Assembly: GCA_032988165.1 (NCBI GenBank)
Contig: JANTQF010000014.1
Coordinates: 1-64,000 of the forward strand
Reading direction: 5' to 3'
DNA length: 64,000 nucleotides
From: Emmonsiellopsis sp. PD_33
Taxonomy: Eukaryota; Ascomycota; Eurotiomycetes; Onygenales; Ajellomycetaceae
This document shows positions 1 through 13,820 of the stretch, piece by piece (position 1 is the first letter of the stretch; each line of letters starts with the position of its first letter). The position numbers and the translations under genes were made by a program. The notes beneath the pieces are model-generated. The model worked only from the letters and a program-made list of their open reading frames with translations. It was not told the DNA's origin and made no database searches.

Positions 1-51
1 ATCATACCTCCTCACTATCACTTTCTTCTTTTCCCCCTTTTCTCATAGCTT

Positions 52-80
52 GATGCACTAATTACTTAGTGTTCATCTTT
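52..80 (+). promoter_or_regulatory. Palindromic motif, copy 1, upstream of F-box paralogue A
   Basis: A 29-nt element that can fold as GATG-CACTAA / loop TTAC / TTAGTG-TT-CATC, a 10-bp stem with a TT bulge. It recurs at 5440-5468, 7882-7910, 13792-13820 and 20275-20303, each about 0.5-0.8 kb upstream of an F-box-like sequence. Its conservation exceeds that of the surrounding decayed DNA. A promoter or operator role is inferred from position only; a structured RNA or a transposon end is also possible. Confidence 0.55.
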
Positions 81-739
81 CTTACTCTTTCTGCATCCTT
101 CACCCCCCCCCCCCCCCTTTTTTTTTTACTTTGTGCTCCCTATAAAAGAGTATTTTAGTAGATGGTGTACTACACTACCTTCCACCCTGGGTCAAACATT
201 GAATGGTCAGGTAGCTTCCCTACCCATGAAACTAAGTTACTAATATATCTAATAATGATAATGGTGTTCCTAGGCAGTTATTTCAGGTTTTTTTCTACCC
301 CCCCTCCCCCTTTTTTTTTAGTTCCCCAAAGCATTAACCCTTAACAGTATAATCTTGGTCAGTACTTCCTCCCCTGTACCTTAAATTTTCTTTTATATAT
401 ATAGTTTTGTTTATACTAAGCCTACACATATATTACTTCCCTTCACCTTGCAAATTTTGCAATATTACTATTAAGAATTTCATGGGGCATGATCCCAGGT
501 TCTTCTGAGATCTTCCTCTAACTCTCATGGAATTATGTGACCATTCCTTCCATCTGAGGAAGGTGGGTTTCCTTCATTCCTGTGAGTTTTACCAGATTAT
601 GCACAGGGCTTCTTTTTGTCCATCTCCATTACAGTCTCTCAAAGAACTTACTCTTACATCCCCAATGGAATAGCATTAAAGATGGGGTTAAGATGATGCT
701 GACTCTATTAACATACTAACACTTACTATCTCTTTTTAT

Positions 740-2345
740 CCCTACCTTCTACTGCATGCAAGATACCTTTATTCAGCTGTGCAGATGTCATCAATCAGTG
801 CAGCAGGGCAGTCTTTATGTCCACCTAGATCATATAGTAGCTCATTTGACCCATTTTACTACCTTGATAATGACTGTCTATCTTTAGTTGTTCAGTACCT
901 TCCCCTGAGTCAAGTCTGTTGCCTGAAGCTTGTTAGCTGTGTGTGAAATTAATACATCACATCATGGATTTATAAGCATGGTTGACTTTACTATTAGTGA
1001 CAGCTTTCACCCACCCTCATGCCTCTTGACAAGGAGCTTGAAGTGGAGTATTATGTTGACCTAGGTATAGTTAAAGTAGCTACTATCTCTAATCTATATG
1101 CTCTTTACTAACTCCTGTATTTATTCTCCAGCCAGAACCCTTTATAGATTCAACAGCAGTTGTGTTACTTTATTGGATAAGTATACCTACAGTCAATACT
1201 TTATTATTGCCAGTAGTTATATCACCTGGATGCAGGATAATGTGATTTATTGATGAATACTCTAAGGTCATACATCTAGTTTAACCTGCAGGATTCAATC
1301 TGAGTATTATGTATCTTATTAGTATGCCAACATTCTTATTAATGCTCAAGATGTATTATATTTACATTTTAAGGCACACATCTATAAGTATATTCTGAAT
1401 CTTTTTCTCTTTCTTATTCTTTCCCTTTACCTCTTCTCTCCCTCTCCTTATCTATTATTGCATCCTGTATAAGATATTACCTTTTTGATGCTCTAACTAT
1501 ATCACACATAATATAGCTGCCTTATCAGAACTGTTATTATATGTCTCAAAATCAATGAATAGTGGTAGTCATACTCTACAGACAAGTTTTTATACCTTAT
1601 TGGGCAAATAAAGCTCTATGTTTGCAAATTCAACCTGCCAGCCCTTGCTGCATATGACCTCAAATCAGGCAACCTTGTCTATTTTAAACTCACTATGGGC
1701 AACATGGTTAAACTCCTCCACTATAATAGCACAATCAAAGAGTTTATCCTACTTAATGATAGTGAATGCATTATCTATTAAGAGTGTGTCTCTCAGTCCT
1801 GCAACAGTACTTATCTTAATTAAATTCTTTAGGTCTCCATGGCTAACAGTTTAACTGATGAAGTCCTGCAACAATTTTGCTAGAATTAATCTATCAACTC
1901 CTATTTCCACTCTATACTTAATTGAGGATTTGTCATCATCAGTCACCCTGATTGCCACTAAGATATTAGGGTTATTAAAACCTTTCTACCCCAGATTGAT
2001 AGAACTTTTACTAAGGAGTGAACTGATATTATTACTTTACATGATATATACTACTCTATGCTTGTGATTGAGCCCTTAATCCCTATTATCATAATCTGCA
2101 CCAAAGGAAAACTCTGCTCTGTCCCATTTTAAGAGCACCAAGCTGATGATGTGGATGAACTGGATCTTACTATTATAAAATTACTGCACATTCATATTGA
2201 TGGATTCTTTTCTATTACATCTCCACATCCTATTCTCTAACTAGAATTTATTGCTGACACTGTCTCTGATCTCCAGCTTTTCAATACTAGATGCATTCAA
2301 GACATAGTGTTTAATTAGTGGCAGCTATTCTCTTCAACATATATC
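740..2345 (+). pseudogene. F-box family paralogue A, decayed
   Basis: Member of a tandem family in the first 22 kb. The F-box-like stretch at about 838-1000 reads YLDNDCLSLVVQYLPLSQV, then LKLVS and an ISLWI-type segment, with stops at TGA/TAA/TAG. Such domains normally link substrate receptors to Skp1 in SCF ubiquitin ligases. The C-terminal part (about 1540-2345) has the family pattern of alternating short strands, including AYDLKSGNLVYF, FIL and PLIPIIIICTKGKLCSV. I infer a possible propeller-like fold from the YDLKSG pattern. Many in-frame stops indicate a pseudogene. Exon borders are not resolved, but family members appear to have short introns ending in TTTTAG before GCTAAGATGATG-like exons. 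Confidence 0.6.
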
Positions 2346-3239
2346 TTTCACTTTTAGTTACCCTTATATCTTCTTTTTATCTTCCACCTTCCTTCCCCTT
2401 TATCCTCTTCCCTTCTCTCCCCTCAATTATTTCTCCATCTCATTCTCTATTTAATTATATTCCTTCTCTATATTGTATGTTAATTTGACTGTACTAATAT
2501 TTATATATATATATATATCTATTTCTTTATACATAGTCAGCCATTCATTTTTAGCTCAAGCCTACTTCTGTCTGTTATCATTTTTATCATTACATAGTAA
2601 TATCCATGAATATTTTTATAATGAATTTATGTTGCCTATGAGCCTTGCAGGCTGCATTAATATATGGATCACACTGTAGGGATGTATATCATTAGTTTCT
2701 TAACTGATAGTTTACAATTCAATCAACCTCTTCCATCAAACTCTACAAGCTCTGTTCCTTTTCAAGATTATATAATTTACTCCCCTGAAAGTCTGAATTA
2801 TACCTCTTATTCTTATAAACCAAAAGACAATTCATAGTCCCTAACTTATTGATTAACTGGCAAAGACATATCAGCAATGTAGCATGGCCTTGGCTGGCAA
2901 ATTTTACTCTTAGCCTTTAAACCAGAAGATCTAAATAACACAGGCATTGCCTAGGAGCCACACTTGTAAACATATCCTTCTGTGTCATTTCATTTTATTC
3001 CCCAAATCATTTACTACAGTCTCCCTACCTTTATTAAACTCATAATATTCTCTATTATTCTACCTCTTGCACAATATTCTACAGCTTCACATACAGCATT
3101 TCTGCAGTCTTTAATGCAAGAAACACACATATTATCATTATTTCTAATCAAGTGGTACATTTAGATGTGTTATATCCCCTTCTTTTTTACTTTTACTTGT
3201 GTTGCAGCTTCATCTACCCTTTTTTCTGCATTCTATCAA

Positions 3240-5060
3240 AATCCAAGCTGATTTCAACCAAATAACCTACTCTGCTGAGCTATATACACTGATTATAATA
3301 ACTAATAAACACTGAATCTACCTTTAGATAATATTGACTTTTACCCATACTATTTCTCCCCTTTTTATCTACACTATCCTGCAATGAGTCATTTTTTTTG
3401 AGCAATGAAAAAAAATGAGGAACATCAATCAAAGTGACTCCTATTCCTTTCAAAAAGAACTGCCTATAAAACATCTTAATTCTATTCAATATCTTAATTG
3501 AGATATCCTTTGCCAGATTCTAGAGAATCTTAAGCCTGATGATATCTACCAATTTAAGCTTGTCTATAAAGCATGGAAAACATACATCTCATTGTGGATT
3601 GAGAAGTATGGCTGGCTATGCCACTGGCCACATCACATCAAGGATATTAAAAATTCCATGCCTCTTAACCATCAGATTAAAGCCTAATAATATAGGGAAC
3701 TAGGTGTGTTGGAATAGTACCTTTCCACCTGGCAGTTTTATCTTTGCTAACTTTTGTATATAGCTAAGATGAACTATGATTTCAAACATGCCAAGCTAAG
3801 ATCACTATATGAGCTTAGCCACAGTGATTGCTTTGTATTTGCAGGTGATTATATGGCTTTTAACTCTGGACATCATATATACTAGAGGATGTTTGATGGT
3901 AATACTCTTAGAACACTCATCATACTTCAATTAGACATTAAATTTAGTTTTTATTGTACAGATATCTTTCTTTCTGCCTCTAGGGTCTTGTGCCTTCATT
4001 GTGAATCTAATCATGAAGAATATAATCCTAATGAATGTGATCATCCCAAGTAAAATATATGATCTCTTTTTCTTTATTCTTCTCCTCCTTCCTCTCTTCT
4101 TCTCCTCCCATTCTTTTCTCTTTCCTCCATACACTCTTATATTACCCTGAGTCCTTAATAGCTACTAAAATGCCCTTCAGCACTATTATTATATCCCTCA
4201 AAACTGAGTGACAGCTGTGGTCACATTCCACAGATGAACATTCATACCTAGTTAGGCAAATCAAGCTTTATATTACTTGAGATGACTCTCCAATTCTTAC
4301 AGCATACAACCTTCAAACTGGTAATCTCATTTACAAAATCATAACTCCAGTTCAATATGACACTCAGTTTATTAAGTATTCTTGTGTTCAGAAGCTCATC
4401 CTTTCTGACAGCTAGGAATGCTTAATCTATATATCACTTCTATAAGATGCCAACAATGATGGGGATTATCTTGTAATCATTTCCAACAGTTTAACTGAAG
4501 AAATCCTCTAGGAATTATACTATGACTGGTCTTTTAACTTGTACATTTACCTCCTCTCTGATGGTGGATTTACATTAATTGAACAACCAACTTCCCTAAT
4601 GAACTTGATGATTATTGAGACATTCTTACCACAGAGTGATGATATCTTTATTAAACAACAAATAGATGCTATCCATCTATATGATCTTCATTTTCCTGAT
4701 ATATTTCCTTTGGAGTGCACAGTTTTGATTCAGCCCTACATTCCTTTTGTTATATTGCATTTCTGTGGTCAAGTATCTACCATCCAACTTGAAGACTAGA
4801 GTAGTTATTAATTCCATCAAGCTACCATCCAATCCCTTGGCATGCTCATCAATTAATACTTTTATTTAACTTTTATATGCTATTTCTTGTTACTTTCCTC
4901 TCATGCTGTCAGAATCAATTATTTTGATATTCATCTTGTTAATTCACACACACTCAAATTAACTGGCTACTAGGATAATAATGCTTTTGGTGACTATGAG
5001 GCTGTACTCATTTAGTTATAGGTGCAGATGATATTTTTGATTGTTAATTCTTTTTAGGTG
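3240..5060 (+). pseudogene. F-box family paralogue B, decayed
   Basis: The F-box-like domain at about 3480-3650 is the clearest of the array with copy F: FNILIEILCQILENLKPDD, then FKLVYKAWKTYISLWIEKYGW. A middle exon follows TAG at about 3760 and the C-terminal region covers about 4180-4910, including AYNLQTGNLIYKI, IETFLPQSDDIFIKQQ and IQPYIPFVILHFCGQ. It aligns with copy F (14.3-16.06 kb) along its whole length, including the exon start near 3255 and the untranslated-looking segment near 2870. This makes B and F the closest pair. The palindromic motif is not seen at its expected place near 2766. Stops are fewer than in copies A, C and H but still several. Confidence 0.65.
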
Positions 5061-5439
5061 TGTTTTGCTTTTATTTTGCTTTTAGTGCTTGCTCAGGGGT
5101 TCAGAGGTAAATAAAATGGGTACATCACATAGAAATGGCATGTCAAGAATATATGCTCAGGTTGAAGCCTCTCATATTGATCTTGGAGGTAAGAATCTAT
5201 CTAATGTGTGATCTCTCTATGCACTAAGCTACTTCAGGACTAGGATGGCCTATAGCTAATAGAATAGCTAGTTACTAGCTAAACCAAACTGGGTTTAGTT
5301 CTCTTATTCAACAGAATTTCTCTGTAAATTGATGGCCATGGGCTTCCTCCAATTCCAACTGTATGAACTACATGACTACCTTTTTCTATCTCCCTCATGT
5401 GCTTACATATAACTAATATTTCTGACTTCCTAACTGCTT

Positions 5440-5468
5440 GATGCACTAATTACTTAGTGTTCATCTTT
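5440..5468 (+). promoter_or_regulatory. Palindromic motif, copy 2, upstream of paralogue C
   Basis: Identical over 29 nt to the copy at 52-80, although the flanks differ apart from general pyrimidine richness. It lies about 0.5 kb before the F-box relic of paralogue C. Confidence 0.55.
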
Positions 5469-5589
5469 TTCTTTTCTTTTTTCTCATAAGAATTATCTTC
5501 TCTTGTTGCCCTTAATGCATGTTTTTCTACACATCAAATACTATAGAGTAATCTTGAATTAATGCTAAATAACTTCCCAGTTTTAATAG

Positions 5590-7400
5590 TAGAGTTTTCA
5601 TGTTAGTTATGGCCAGCATCATTTTAAGTATGACTAACTATTTATACTATGAAACTGCCCCTCTGATGCTGCTGAGTAGCCATCTATTTTATAATAGATC
5701 TATCATACTTTTTCAGTCCAATAAACTAATAATATATACTATAATTCTAGTTGATGTTTTCTACTCCCTACTCCTCTCTCTAGCTCTTCCTTTGCCCCCT
5801 ATTATTAAAATAATAAATAAGAGTTTAATTCAATTACCAGTTGTGTTAGAAGATCCACTTTTAATATGCTCTTTCATTTTCACTGACACCCCCTTCCTGC
5901 ATTGCTACATGATATTTAAACCACAAAGAATGTGACTGATACATGCTGTAGCTGGCATGATTTATCTCTAATAGAAGGATCTTCTTGTCTCATTAATCTA
6001 TTTAAACACCTTAATAGCAACTATCTATTGTTGGTTCTTCAATATCTCACACCTCATTAACTCTGCCATCTAAAGCTTGTCAGCAACACATGGAACAAAT
6101 ACATCTCCTTATGGATTCAAGAGCATGGCTGGCTTTACCACTGGCCCATATTTATGAAATATTTTATATCTCTAAATAAGGAACTTGGGGCAGAAAAGTA
6201 TCTTCAGTTAGATATACTATCTAAACTAACATTTCTCACTTATTATTTAATTTCATCAGACTAACTGTTTTCTTTCTTTTGAATTTTTTTTAGTCTAAAT
6301 ATTCTACAATCTTGCTATCAGTAGGATATTCTTACAGTAGAAATATCCTCTTTCCCTTTTTACTACAGTAGGGGATTATGTAGTCTGAGATAATTTCTCA
6401 TCAGTTCAATATCAAATCCTTGATAGATACACAGCCAGTCAGTATCAAAGAATTATTAGATGTCATCCTATTTGTTTTATTAACTGTGACCCCTTTATTA
6501 ATGATCAAGGTATTATATGCCTCTATCAGTATATGTATTCTCATCAGTATGTTTAATCTCCCTGCCTCCTCTCCCCCCCTCTCTTTAAACCCCAGTTCTT
6601 AATACACCCTGCCCAGAACTTTCATCATGTCTCTCAAGACTGAAGAATTACTATGAAGTCATCAAAGATAAGCACATGAATTCCCATATTTCATCAGACA
6701 AAACAATCTTTATGTCTGTATTACAGACTCTTCTTCAGCACTTGATGCATACAGCCTCAAAACCAGTGCATGTGTCTATATGAAGTTAATTACAGCAGAT
6801 AATTCTAAATTATTCTTACATTTATAACATATAATAGAGTTCATCCTATCTGATGGCACTACATGACTTGTATATCAACAGTCTCATGTTTCAAACCCCA
6901 TCTGCATCCATAATTTTATATTTTTCAACATCACTGTCATCAACAGTTCAAATAGTGAGATTATCTAATAATTTAACCAGCCCTAATTCTGATCCTCCAC
7001 ACTCCACCCTACATTTAATAAAGAGTTTGTTTTGTTGGGTTTCCCTACTGTATGCATGAATCTTACTATAATGAAGACATACTCCCTTCAGAGTAATAAT
7101 ATCTTTACAAAAGAATGTATCAAGACTATTAATATGAACTCTTTACAGTACAAAGAGTTTATTTATGAGCTATCCATCCCCATGGCCATAGCATATACTG
7201 ATGCAGGAATCTGCTCTGTATCACTTCAACCCTGTGGCTATTAAGAATTACAAGTACTGACTAAAGATGTTTACCCTGTTCATATTAATTGACTCTTTTG
7301 TGCTATATCTCTACATTGTGTTTTACCTCTACAAAATACTTCAGTGGTCAACATTTTCAATCTCAGCCTCATTAATTGAGAGACAATTTAAATATATATT
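5590..7400 (+). pseudogene. F-box family paralogue C, decayed
   Basis: The F-box relic at about 5985-6150 still shows the FNISHLINSAI, LSATHGTNTS and MAGFTTGP pattern in a shifted frame, so it has frameshifts as well as stops. The C-terminal region at about 6620-7380 carries the family blocks FIRQNNLYVCITDSS, AYSLKT, IIEFILSDGT, IMKTYSLQSNNIFTKECI and SIPMAIAYTDAGICSVSLQ. The order of blocks matches the other paralogues. No function is expected in this state. Confidence 0.5.
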
Positions 7401-7881
7401 AATATGTTGGATGAGGATCATTCTCAAAGGATTCATCTGATTTGATTTTAATAGCTTACTGTTTCTTTTTGTAACTTTATTACTACCCTTTTGTCTACAC
7501 TATGCACTCTGAGACTTTTGTGCTATTATATTCATTAAACCATACAATATAAATTTACATCTTCTTCTTCTTTCTTTTTTTTTCTTTGCTCTATTACCTT
7601 CATTCATTCTACTTTCAATCTGCCCTTTTTGTTTTGATCTTTCCCATACTCTTACATAAAACTTGCACTTTGAATATGTTATTCTATCCAGTCTGTACTG
7701 CTAACTCTTATTCATTAAGAGATGATTTGAGTCATTGTCTATGTGTTCTATTGCAATATCCAACTCCTTTGGTTTTGAAAATAGCATTATCAGGCTCTTT
7801 AGTCTCCCTCCCCCTCTTAATCTCTATTTCTTTTCTTATTCACACACCAATTCCCTCTCTCTTTATCCCCTCCATGGTGTT

Positions 7882-7910
7882 GATGTGTTAATTATTTAAT
7901 GTTCATCTTT
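7882..7910 (+). promoter_or_regulatory. Palindromic motif, copy 3, upstream of paralogue D
   Basis: A diverged copy (GATGTGTTAATTATTTAATG, then TTCATCTTT). The GATG/CATC outer arms are kept and the inner arms have transitions. It lies about 0.68 kb before the F-box-like region of paralogue D. Confidence 0.5.
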
Positions 7911-8549
7911 TACCTATTTTTATTCTCTTTATCTCTTTCATCTATAAACTTTTCCCTTAAATTCCAAGCCTCTTGATGGATAATGATTTGAACAATTTCT
8001 TTATTCAGGCCAATGATGGTTTTTAGCCATTATGTTGGCTCATGCCAATGTGGCCAACAAAGATTATTATTAATATTATACTTAATAACATGGGTGTTAC
8101 CTGGCTGCTGTTATGTGTCAAATTAATCACCCTTTTCCTTTTCTCTCTCTCCTTCATACACAAACATTAATTACCCACTTCTGAATTTCTTAGTCAGTAC
8201 TCTTCCCATTAAAAGCTCTATTTTACCACCTTATCCATTCCATTTTATTTCTCTGGCTATTGACAGGCAATTCTATGCCATTGCATATGCAAGGTTTCAT
8301 TGTCTCAAGGAGAATTGGATACATTAGCATGTTTTTTCCCTCTTAATGCAGATTCCAATCCCTTATTATGTTAAGAAAAGTTATAACTTTCAAAATACCC
8401 TAATTGCTATGTTTTTGCTTCTTCCTCTTCATCTTTCTCTTGACAAATGTTTAAATATAAGCTAATATATAACCTTATACAGAGAATACTGTTTAGCTAC
8501 TCTCTCTCTTCATTTCTTTATACTACTCCTCCCCCCCTTCCTTTTTTGC

Positions 8550-9995
8550 AGCTAAGATGCCTGAGAGTTTGTAAGAACCAGATATGCTGCTGAAGACTCA
8601 AAATGATATATATATTAACCCTTTAGAATAGCTTCCTTATGATATTGCTTGCTTAATTACTAAGAAGCTCTTGCCTTTAGATGTACTACACCTTGTCTCT
8701 GTCAGTAAATTATGGAAGAAATACCACATGACTTGGATTAAGAACTATGCCTTTGGCAGTTATTAGTTCTATTTGGAAAAACATCTCAGTCTTACCTCTG
8801 AGTGTAAGCTTGACCTGTACCACACTCTAGGTATGTTCTCAAAATAGTTATAATTTATAATTGCTGTGGCTAACTCTGATGTTCCCCTCTTCCCCCTTTT
8901 TCAGTTCATACATGCAAGAAATTCCACTATGATGAACCAACTTTACTTCACACAGTTATAGATATTACTTATTTCTTAATAGAAGAAGACTATATGATAT
9001 AATTAGATGAGTCTAAAGTTTGCTGAAGAGTTATTTCTGATAATAAGGCTGATGAACAACATGATATGAAACTTCTCTTTTTCTTTGAATCTAAGTTCAC
9101 ATAGATTTTTCTAAATGCTGTGGGAGTTTTCTGTGTTCATATTACTTCACCCAACTTAAAGTAAGTTTGATATATCTATCTTCTCCTATTTTTATATGTT
9201 AAAGTCACTAACCACAGCTTTTCATCCTCTAGAACTATTATTATTTTCCTTCCCACCTAAGAGGTGTGATGCATCTTGGATAATCTGAACCCTTTTCTCA
9301 TTAGTTAGGATATACTATATTTCATCACTGTTGAACCCCCAGCCTTTGATGAATGCTACCTTCATTCTGGCAAGGTGATTTTCACTAAATACTGTGACCC
9401 TGAATGGCTTTTCAACCCTTACAATGATGAGATTATGTTGAATAATAGTAAATACTACCTTGTTCATTACTGCAAGTTTGACCTTTTTAATTTGAATTGC
9501 TTTTTCCAAATCACCATCATTGATAGTTTGAATGATAACACAATCCAGCAATTTTATTAGCCATTCTCTGAATGATCCTATCTTCACCTCATACTAAATA
9601 GCTAATTTGTATGGATATTCAACCTGCTGATCTCAATAAAAATTAGACTTATTAAGATATTCTCATCACAGCCTGACTGAACATTTACCCCCATTCAAGC
9701 TAATATCATCATTATATACTCTTTTGAAGCATACTACTTTCATATTGATCCATCCATTCTTATTCTACTTGCTAAGATTAAAAGTTCTTTACACTCTTGC
9801 AAGGTTGAATCATGTATTGCTCAGAAGCTTGAAATATTTAACCAGGAAGAGTTACACACTAAAATCAATGCACTCTATTGGGTTAAAGATACCAGAAAGA
9901 TTCCTATAATCCATAATTTCCATGCTACTCCCATCCAACTCTATCTTTCCAACCATGTAAGGCTTCAGATTATAATCACTGATGTTATGAATTCT
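8550..9995 (+). pseudogene. F-box family paralogue D, divergent and decayed
   Basis: The F-box-like part at about 8595-8760 reads NPLEQLPYDIACLITKKLLP, then LDVLHLVSVSKLWKKYHMTWI, with few stops. This is the best LP-x-ei/LxLVSxxW match in the array. The following exon begins near 8905. The C-terminal half at about 9375-9990 is open in pieces (IMLNNSKYYLVHYCKFDLF, FQITIIDSLNDNTIQQFY) but differs strongly from the B/F type. It appears to be an early-diverging branch of the family. Confidence 0.5.
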
Positions 9996-10319
9996 AACTA
10001 TTAGCTCTTTTAGTTTTAGATGCTGAGAAACTCCATAAGATATCTTTCTCTTTTCTCTTTTTTTTTATTTGTGGCACAATTTTTTTTGACAGAATGGAAA
10101 ACTTTTATAGTACAAAGAAGTTTTCTGTTTTTTCTTTATTTTAATTCTAATATGTATGTACTTTCCCTCTTTGCAACCTCAAAGTTGATATCCTTTTTTA
10201 ACATGATTACATATTAGGAGTATGTGAGGAAGGAATATTTGAATTGCTTCTACCTTATTTTATAAACTTACACCTCTTTTTCCCTTCTTTTTCCTTTCTT
10301 TCTTCTCTCTTTCTTTCCT

Positions 10320-11995
10320 CTCTTCTCTAGCCATTCCATCCATTAAAGCCAGATCCACATGCACAATGCCTCCATGACTGGCACTCTAAAAGGAATCACT
10401 CTGAACCAAGCAATCTGATATCAGTTGTTACCCTTTGGTGTCCTCTTTACTGCCTCTAACACTACACTGTTTCTTCCTCAAGTATGCTATATATTACTGA
10501 GGAGGAGTAATATCCATCCTCATCATCTGAGCCTAACAACTCTTCTTATAATCCATTTGAGTATCTCAATAATGACTGTCTCTCTTTCATTTTGAAGTAT
10601 CTCCTCCCTGAGGAAGTCTACACCCTCAAGCTGGTCAGCCCCTTATGGAATCACTATATTTCTTTATGAATCTATGAGTATGGCTGGATTTACCACTGGC
10701 TACAATTCAAATTACAACTTCACACTCTGGATGAGGATTGCAGAGTCTGAATATACACTGCTCTAGATAGATTTTGATTTGTCTAGTCTTTTGCTATTTC
10801 CTACTACTCTATACTAAACCCTTCATCTTTTTTTTTTAGCTAAGATGATGTATAACTTCTTTCATAGTAAAGTAATTCTACTACACATCTTCCCACACAA
10901 TCAGCCTTTTGTGACTGCCAGCAACTATATAGCCTGGCTTGACAGTAATGTGGTATATTAGTATATCCTTAGGGGTGATACCATGATGCCATGCCAGGAG
11001 ATTCTATTTTGCCATTTCCTCCTGTAACTACTATACTGCTATTATCTTGATACTGGGATCCTCATTAATAAGTCTGGCATCCTCTATCTCCATGTTGATG
11101 AAGTTAATTCTATATATATATCTATTAATATATCTTAATTGTCAGATCTATCTCACTAATTTATTGTCTAGCCCTTCCAAGACCTTCATCATTCATCTCA
11201 GAATAGAAAAGGAATTATGATCTCAATCAACCAAAGAATTTCCATATCTTTTAGGTAAGAATAAGCTCTATATTGCAAAAAATGAACCTCCAACCCTTGC
11301 TGTGTATGATCTTAAATCTGGAAAGCTCATCTATTTAAAAGCAATCACAGAACAGAGGGTTCAGTCTGTCCTGCAGGATCAAGTTATAAAAGAGTTTATT
11401 CTTTCTAATAGCACTGAGTAGCTTATCTATTAGGAGGCTGTCCCTCTTCATCCTGATGATGACAGTATATTTCAACCCTAAACCATACTTGTTGTTTGTA
11501 GTTAGACTGGTGATGTTATACAGCAATTTTTCATTAATTAGTTTTCAAATGACTACTTTCACCTTACATGTAATTCAGACTTTGCAATCATTAGTTGTCA
11601 TTATCTTATGAAAGATTTTCAGATAATTAAGATATTTCTGCCCCTCTCCAACAGAACATTTATTAAGATGCAAACTGATGCTATTAACATACATAATGTA
11701 TCTTACTCTATGCTCATTATTAAGCCCTTAATCCCTATTATTATAACCTGTACCCAATACCTACTCTGCTCTATATTTCTTGATGACTGTACTAGCACCA
11801 AACAACACACAGCAGCCATTCAATGTTTAGACATATCCATATGCTACCTATTTACTCTGGCAAACCCAAAACCTATTCAATAGTTGGAGGGACTTGCTAA
11901 CACTCTTCTTGGCCTTGAACTCTTAAGCTGAGGATAGCTTCAAGTCAATGCATTCAATTATCCCCAGATTTTCTCTCTAACTTATATAGTTCAGT
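10320..11995 (+). pseudogene. F-box family paralogue E, decayed
   Basis: The F-box-like segment at about 10545-10710 reads NPFEYLNNDCLSFILKYLLP, EEVYTLKLVSPLWNHYISL, a stop, then IYEYGWIYHW. The middle exon at about 10840-11115 ends in GILINKSGILYLHVDEVNS, which matches copy F (ILLNASGILYLHCDEPNG). The C-terminal region at about 11180-11990 includes AVYDLKSGKLIYLKAI, IKIFLPLSNRTFIKMQTDAI and IKPLIPIIITCTQY. Its layout confirms the three-block gene model of the family. Confidence 0.6.
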
Positions 11996-13790
11996 TTTAA
12001 TAGCTCTAGTACCAATTTTTTCCTCTCCTCTCATTTCTTACTTTTTTGCTCTGTTTTTTTCATTTATCCAGGTCTGCATTTAACATAAGATGCATGTATG
12101 TTGTCTGTGCTTACTTGATCTGATTTTATACCTGATATATGTATATTCATGTATATATATATATGCTAGTTTAACTACTCTCTCCCCAGCTGTTAAAAAA
12201 TATTCACTATTAATGCTGTTTTTATGCATTTATCTAACTACCCTGCCAAATAAAATGTAACTGTCTGATTAATGCAGTCACAGAGTTTAATCTGAACCTG
12301 TTAGAGCTCTAATCATGAGGTCTGTAGTGTGTAGCTCCTGAGGTTATAAACATATGATTATGTGACTCTCTAATCATGTGATCTCACATTCTTACTTAGC
12401 ATACTTAGATAGCTGCATGCACTACTTGAATGCAAGACCTCAAGCTTTTCATACCATCAGAACCCACTAATCTCTTTTTTCATATAAATAATATTAAGTG
12501 TCTTCACTGTCTATTAAGCCTTTTATTTTTCTTACTGGGGTTTTACTTCCAATTTCCTTTTTTTTTCTTTTTCTTCCTTGATTTCCTTTCATCCAGACAT
12601 TAGCTAATGATGCCTATTTGATGCTTTTAGAGATAATAGCACTATACTTATTGTTATTTCTTTTTCATTCTTGAAAGTGTCATCCCTGTGGGGCTCTTTA
12701 TGTCTTTATGCCTTTATTGCTACTATAGAGCTGTTATGCACACAGTAAGAGTTCTAACAGTAAAATAAGCAGGTTGTGTGTACTTGGTAGAGCAAAATAA
12801 AGTAAAATTGCTGTCTTATTAATTCTTATAGCTTATCAATTCAGATCCCAGGAGGAGTTCCTGTAAAGATCTTATACTCTTATTGATCTAAATATGAGTT
12901 AATGTCATATTACCTAGCTAATCAAAGCTTGGAAGTGTACCCAGCCACCAGGTACCTAGATGCACAATTCTTATTTCCTTTTTCAGCCTTCTATCACTTC
13001 ACACATACCTCACCATCTGCAGCTCTTAAGCAAGCAGTACTAATTTAATCTTCCTTCTTCTGCCTACCTCTCTCACTTTCTTCTAGGTACTATAACTCCT
13101 ATGATATAGTATGCTGAAATTAAATATCTTGAAGTCTTACTTTCCCACACTCTTTTTACTTTATCTCTAAGGCCATAATAATGGGGTAGACACAAATTAA
13201 ACACAACAGTCAACTAGAACTTCTGATTCATTTGAACATCTTGATCTTAACTCTTCCTTATTTTATTTTTATTCTTCTTAGGACACTTACTGTACAATTC
13301 TGCACTCTTAAATATACATAGCTATGTGTTTTTTTTAGTAAAATCACACCTATATATAGCTACTTATATCATGCCACCCTTATTGCTTTCTGACCCCTTA
13401 GAACACATTAGATAGAAACTGCATCCACACTATATATAGGTTTAAGTCAAAACACAAGACAAACTTGAGCTAATATTAGCTATCTAGGCTTACTTACTCT
13501 TTACTCTACCTCCCACATCACCCAAGTCAACCCATCAAGCATCTTTAGAGTTTGATCTTCATATAATTCTGCTGAGCCCTCACCCCCTATCTAGCAGCCA
13601 TGGTTATAATCCTCTTTATGCTACCTACTTTTATTCATAAAGAGACAATGCAAGTTATTATTAGTGTGAATGAGCTCCAGGAAAAGGATTATCCCATTCA
13701 GTTTTAAAATGGCTGTGCTAATTTTTACTTTTGATTTTTTTGATAATTAAAGCAAATATTGCTGTCTCTCTCTCTTTTTGTTCTGGATAT
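11996..13790. other. Spacer between paralogues E and F, no gene recognised
   Basis: AT-rich DNA with scattered stops in all frames and no domain or RNA gene that I can recognise. There is a short TATATATATATA run near 12155. Some stretches near 12300-12500 and 13000-13600 may be old transposon debris but show no diagnostic motif. Confidence 0.5.
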
Positions 13791-13791
13791 T

Positions 13792-13820
13792 GATGTACTA
13801 ATTGTTTAGTGTTCATCTTT
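13792..13820 (+). promoter_or_regulatory. Palindromic motif, copy 4, upstream of paralogue F
   Basis: GATGTACTAATTGTTTAGTG followed by TTCATCTTT. It preserves the ACTAA/TTAGT stem and the outer GATG/CATC arms. It lies about 0.7 kb before the F-box of paralogue F. Confidence 0.55.

Noticed and set aside
162..344. Short open frames with hydrophobic or Pro-rich peptides (for example 162-344, 2473-2679, 7586-7891)
   Set aside because: They lie in pyrimidine-rich introns or spacers of the F-box array and have no family features.
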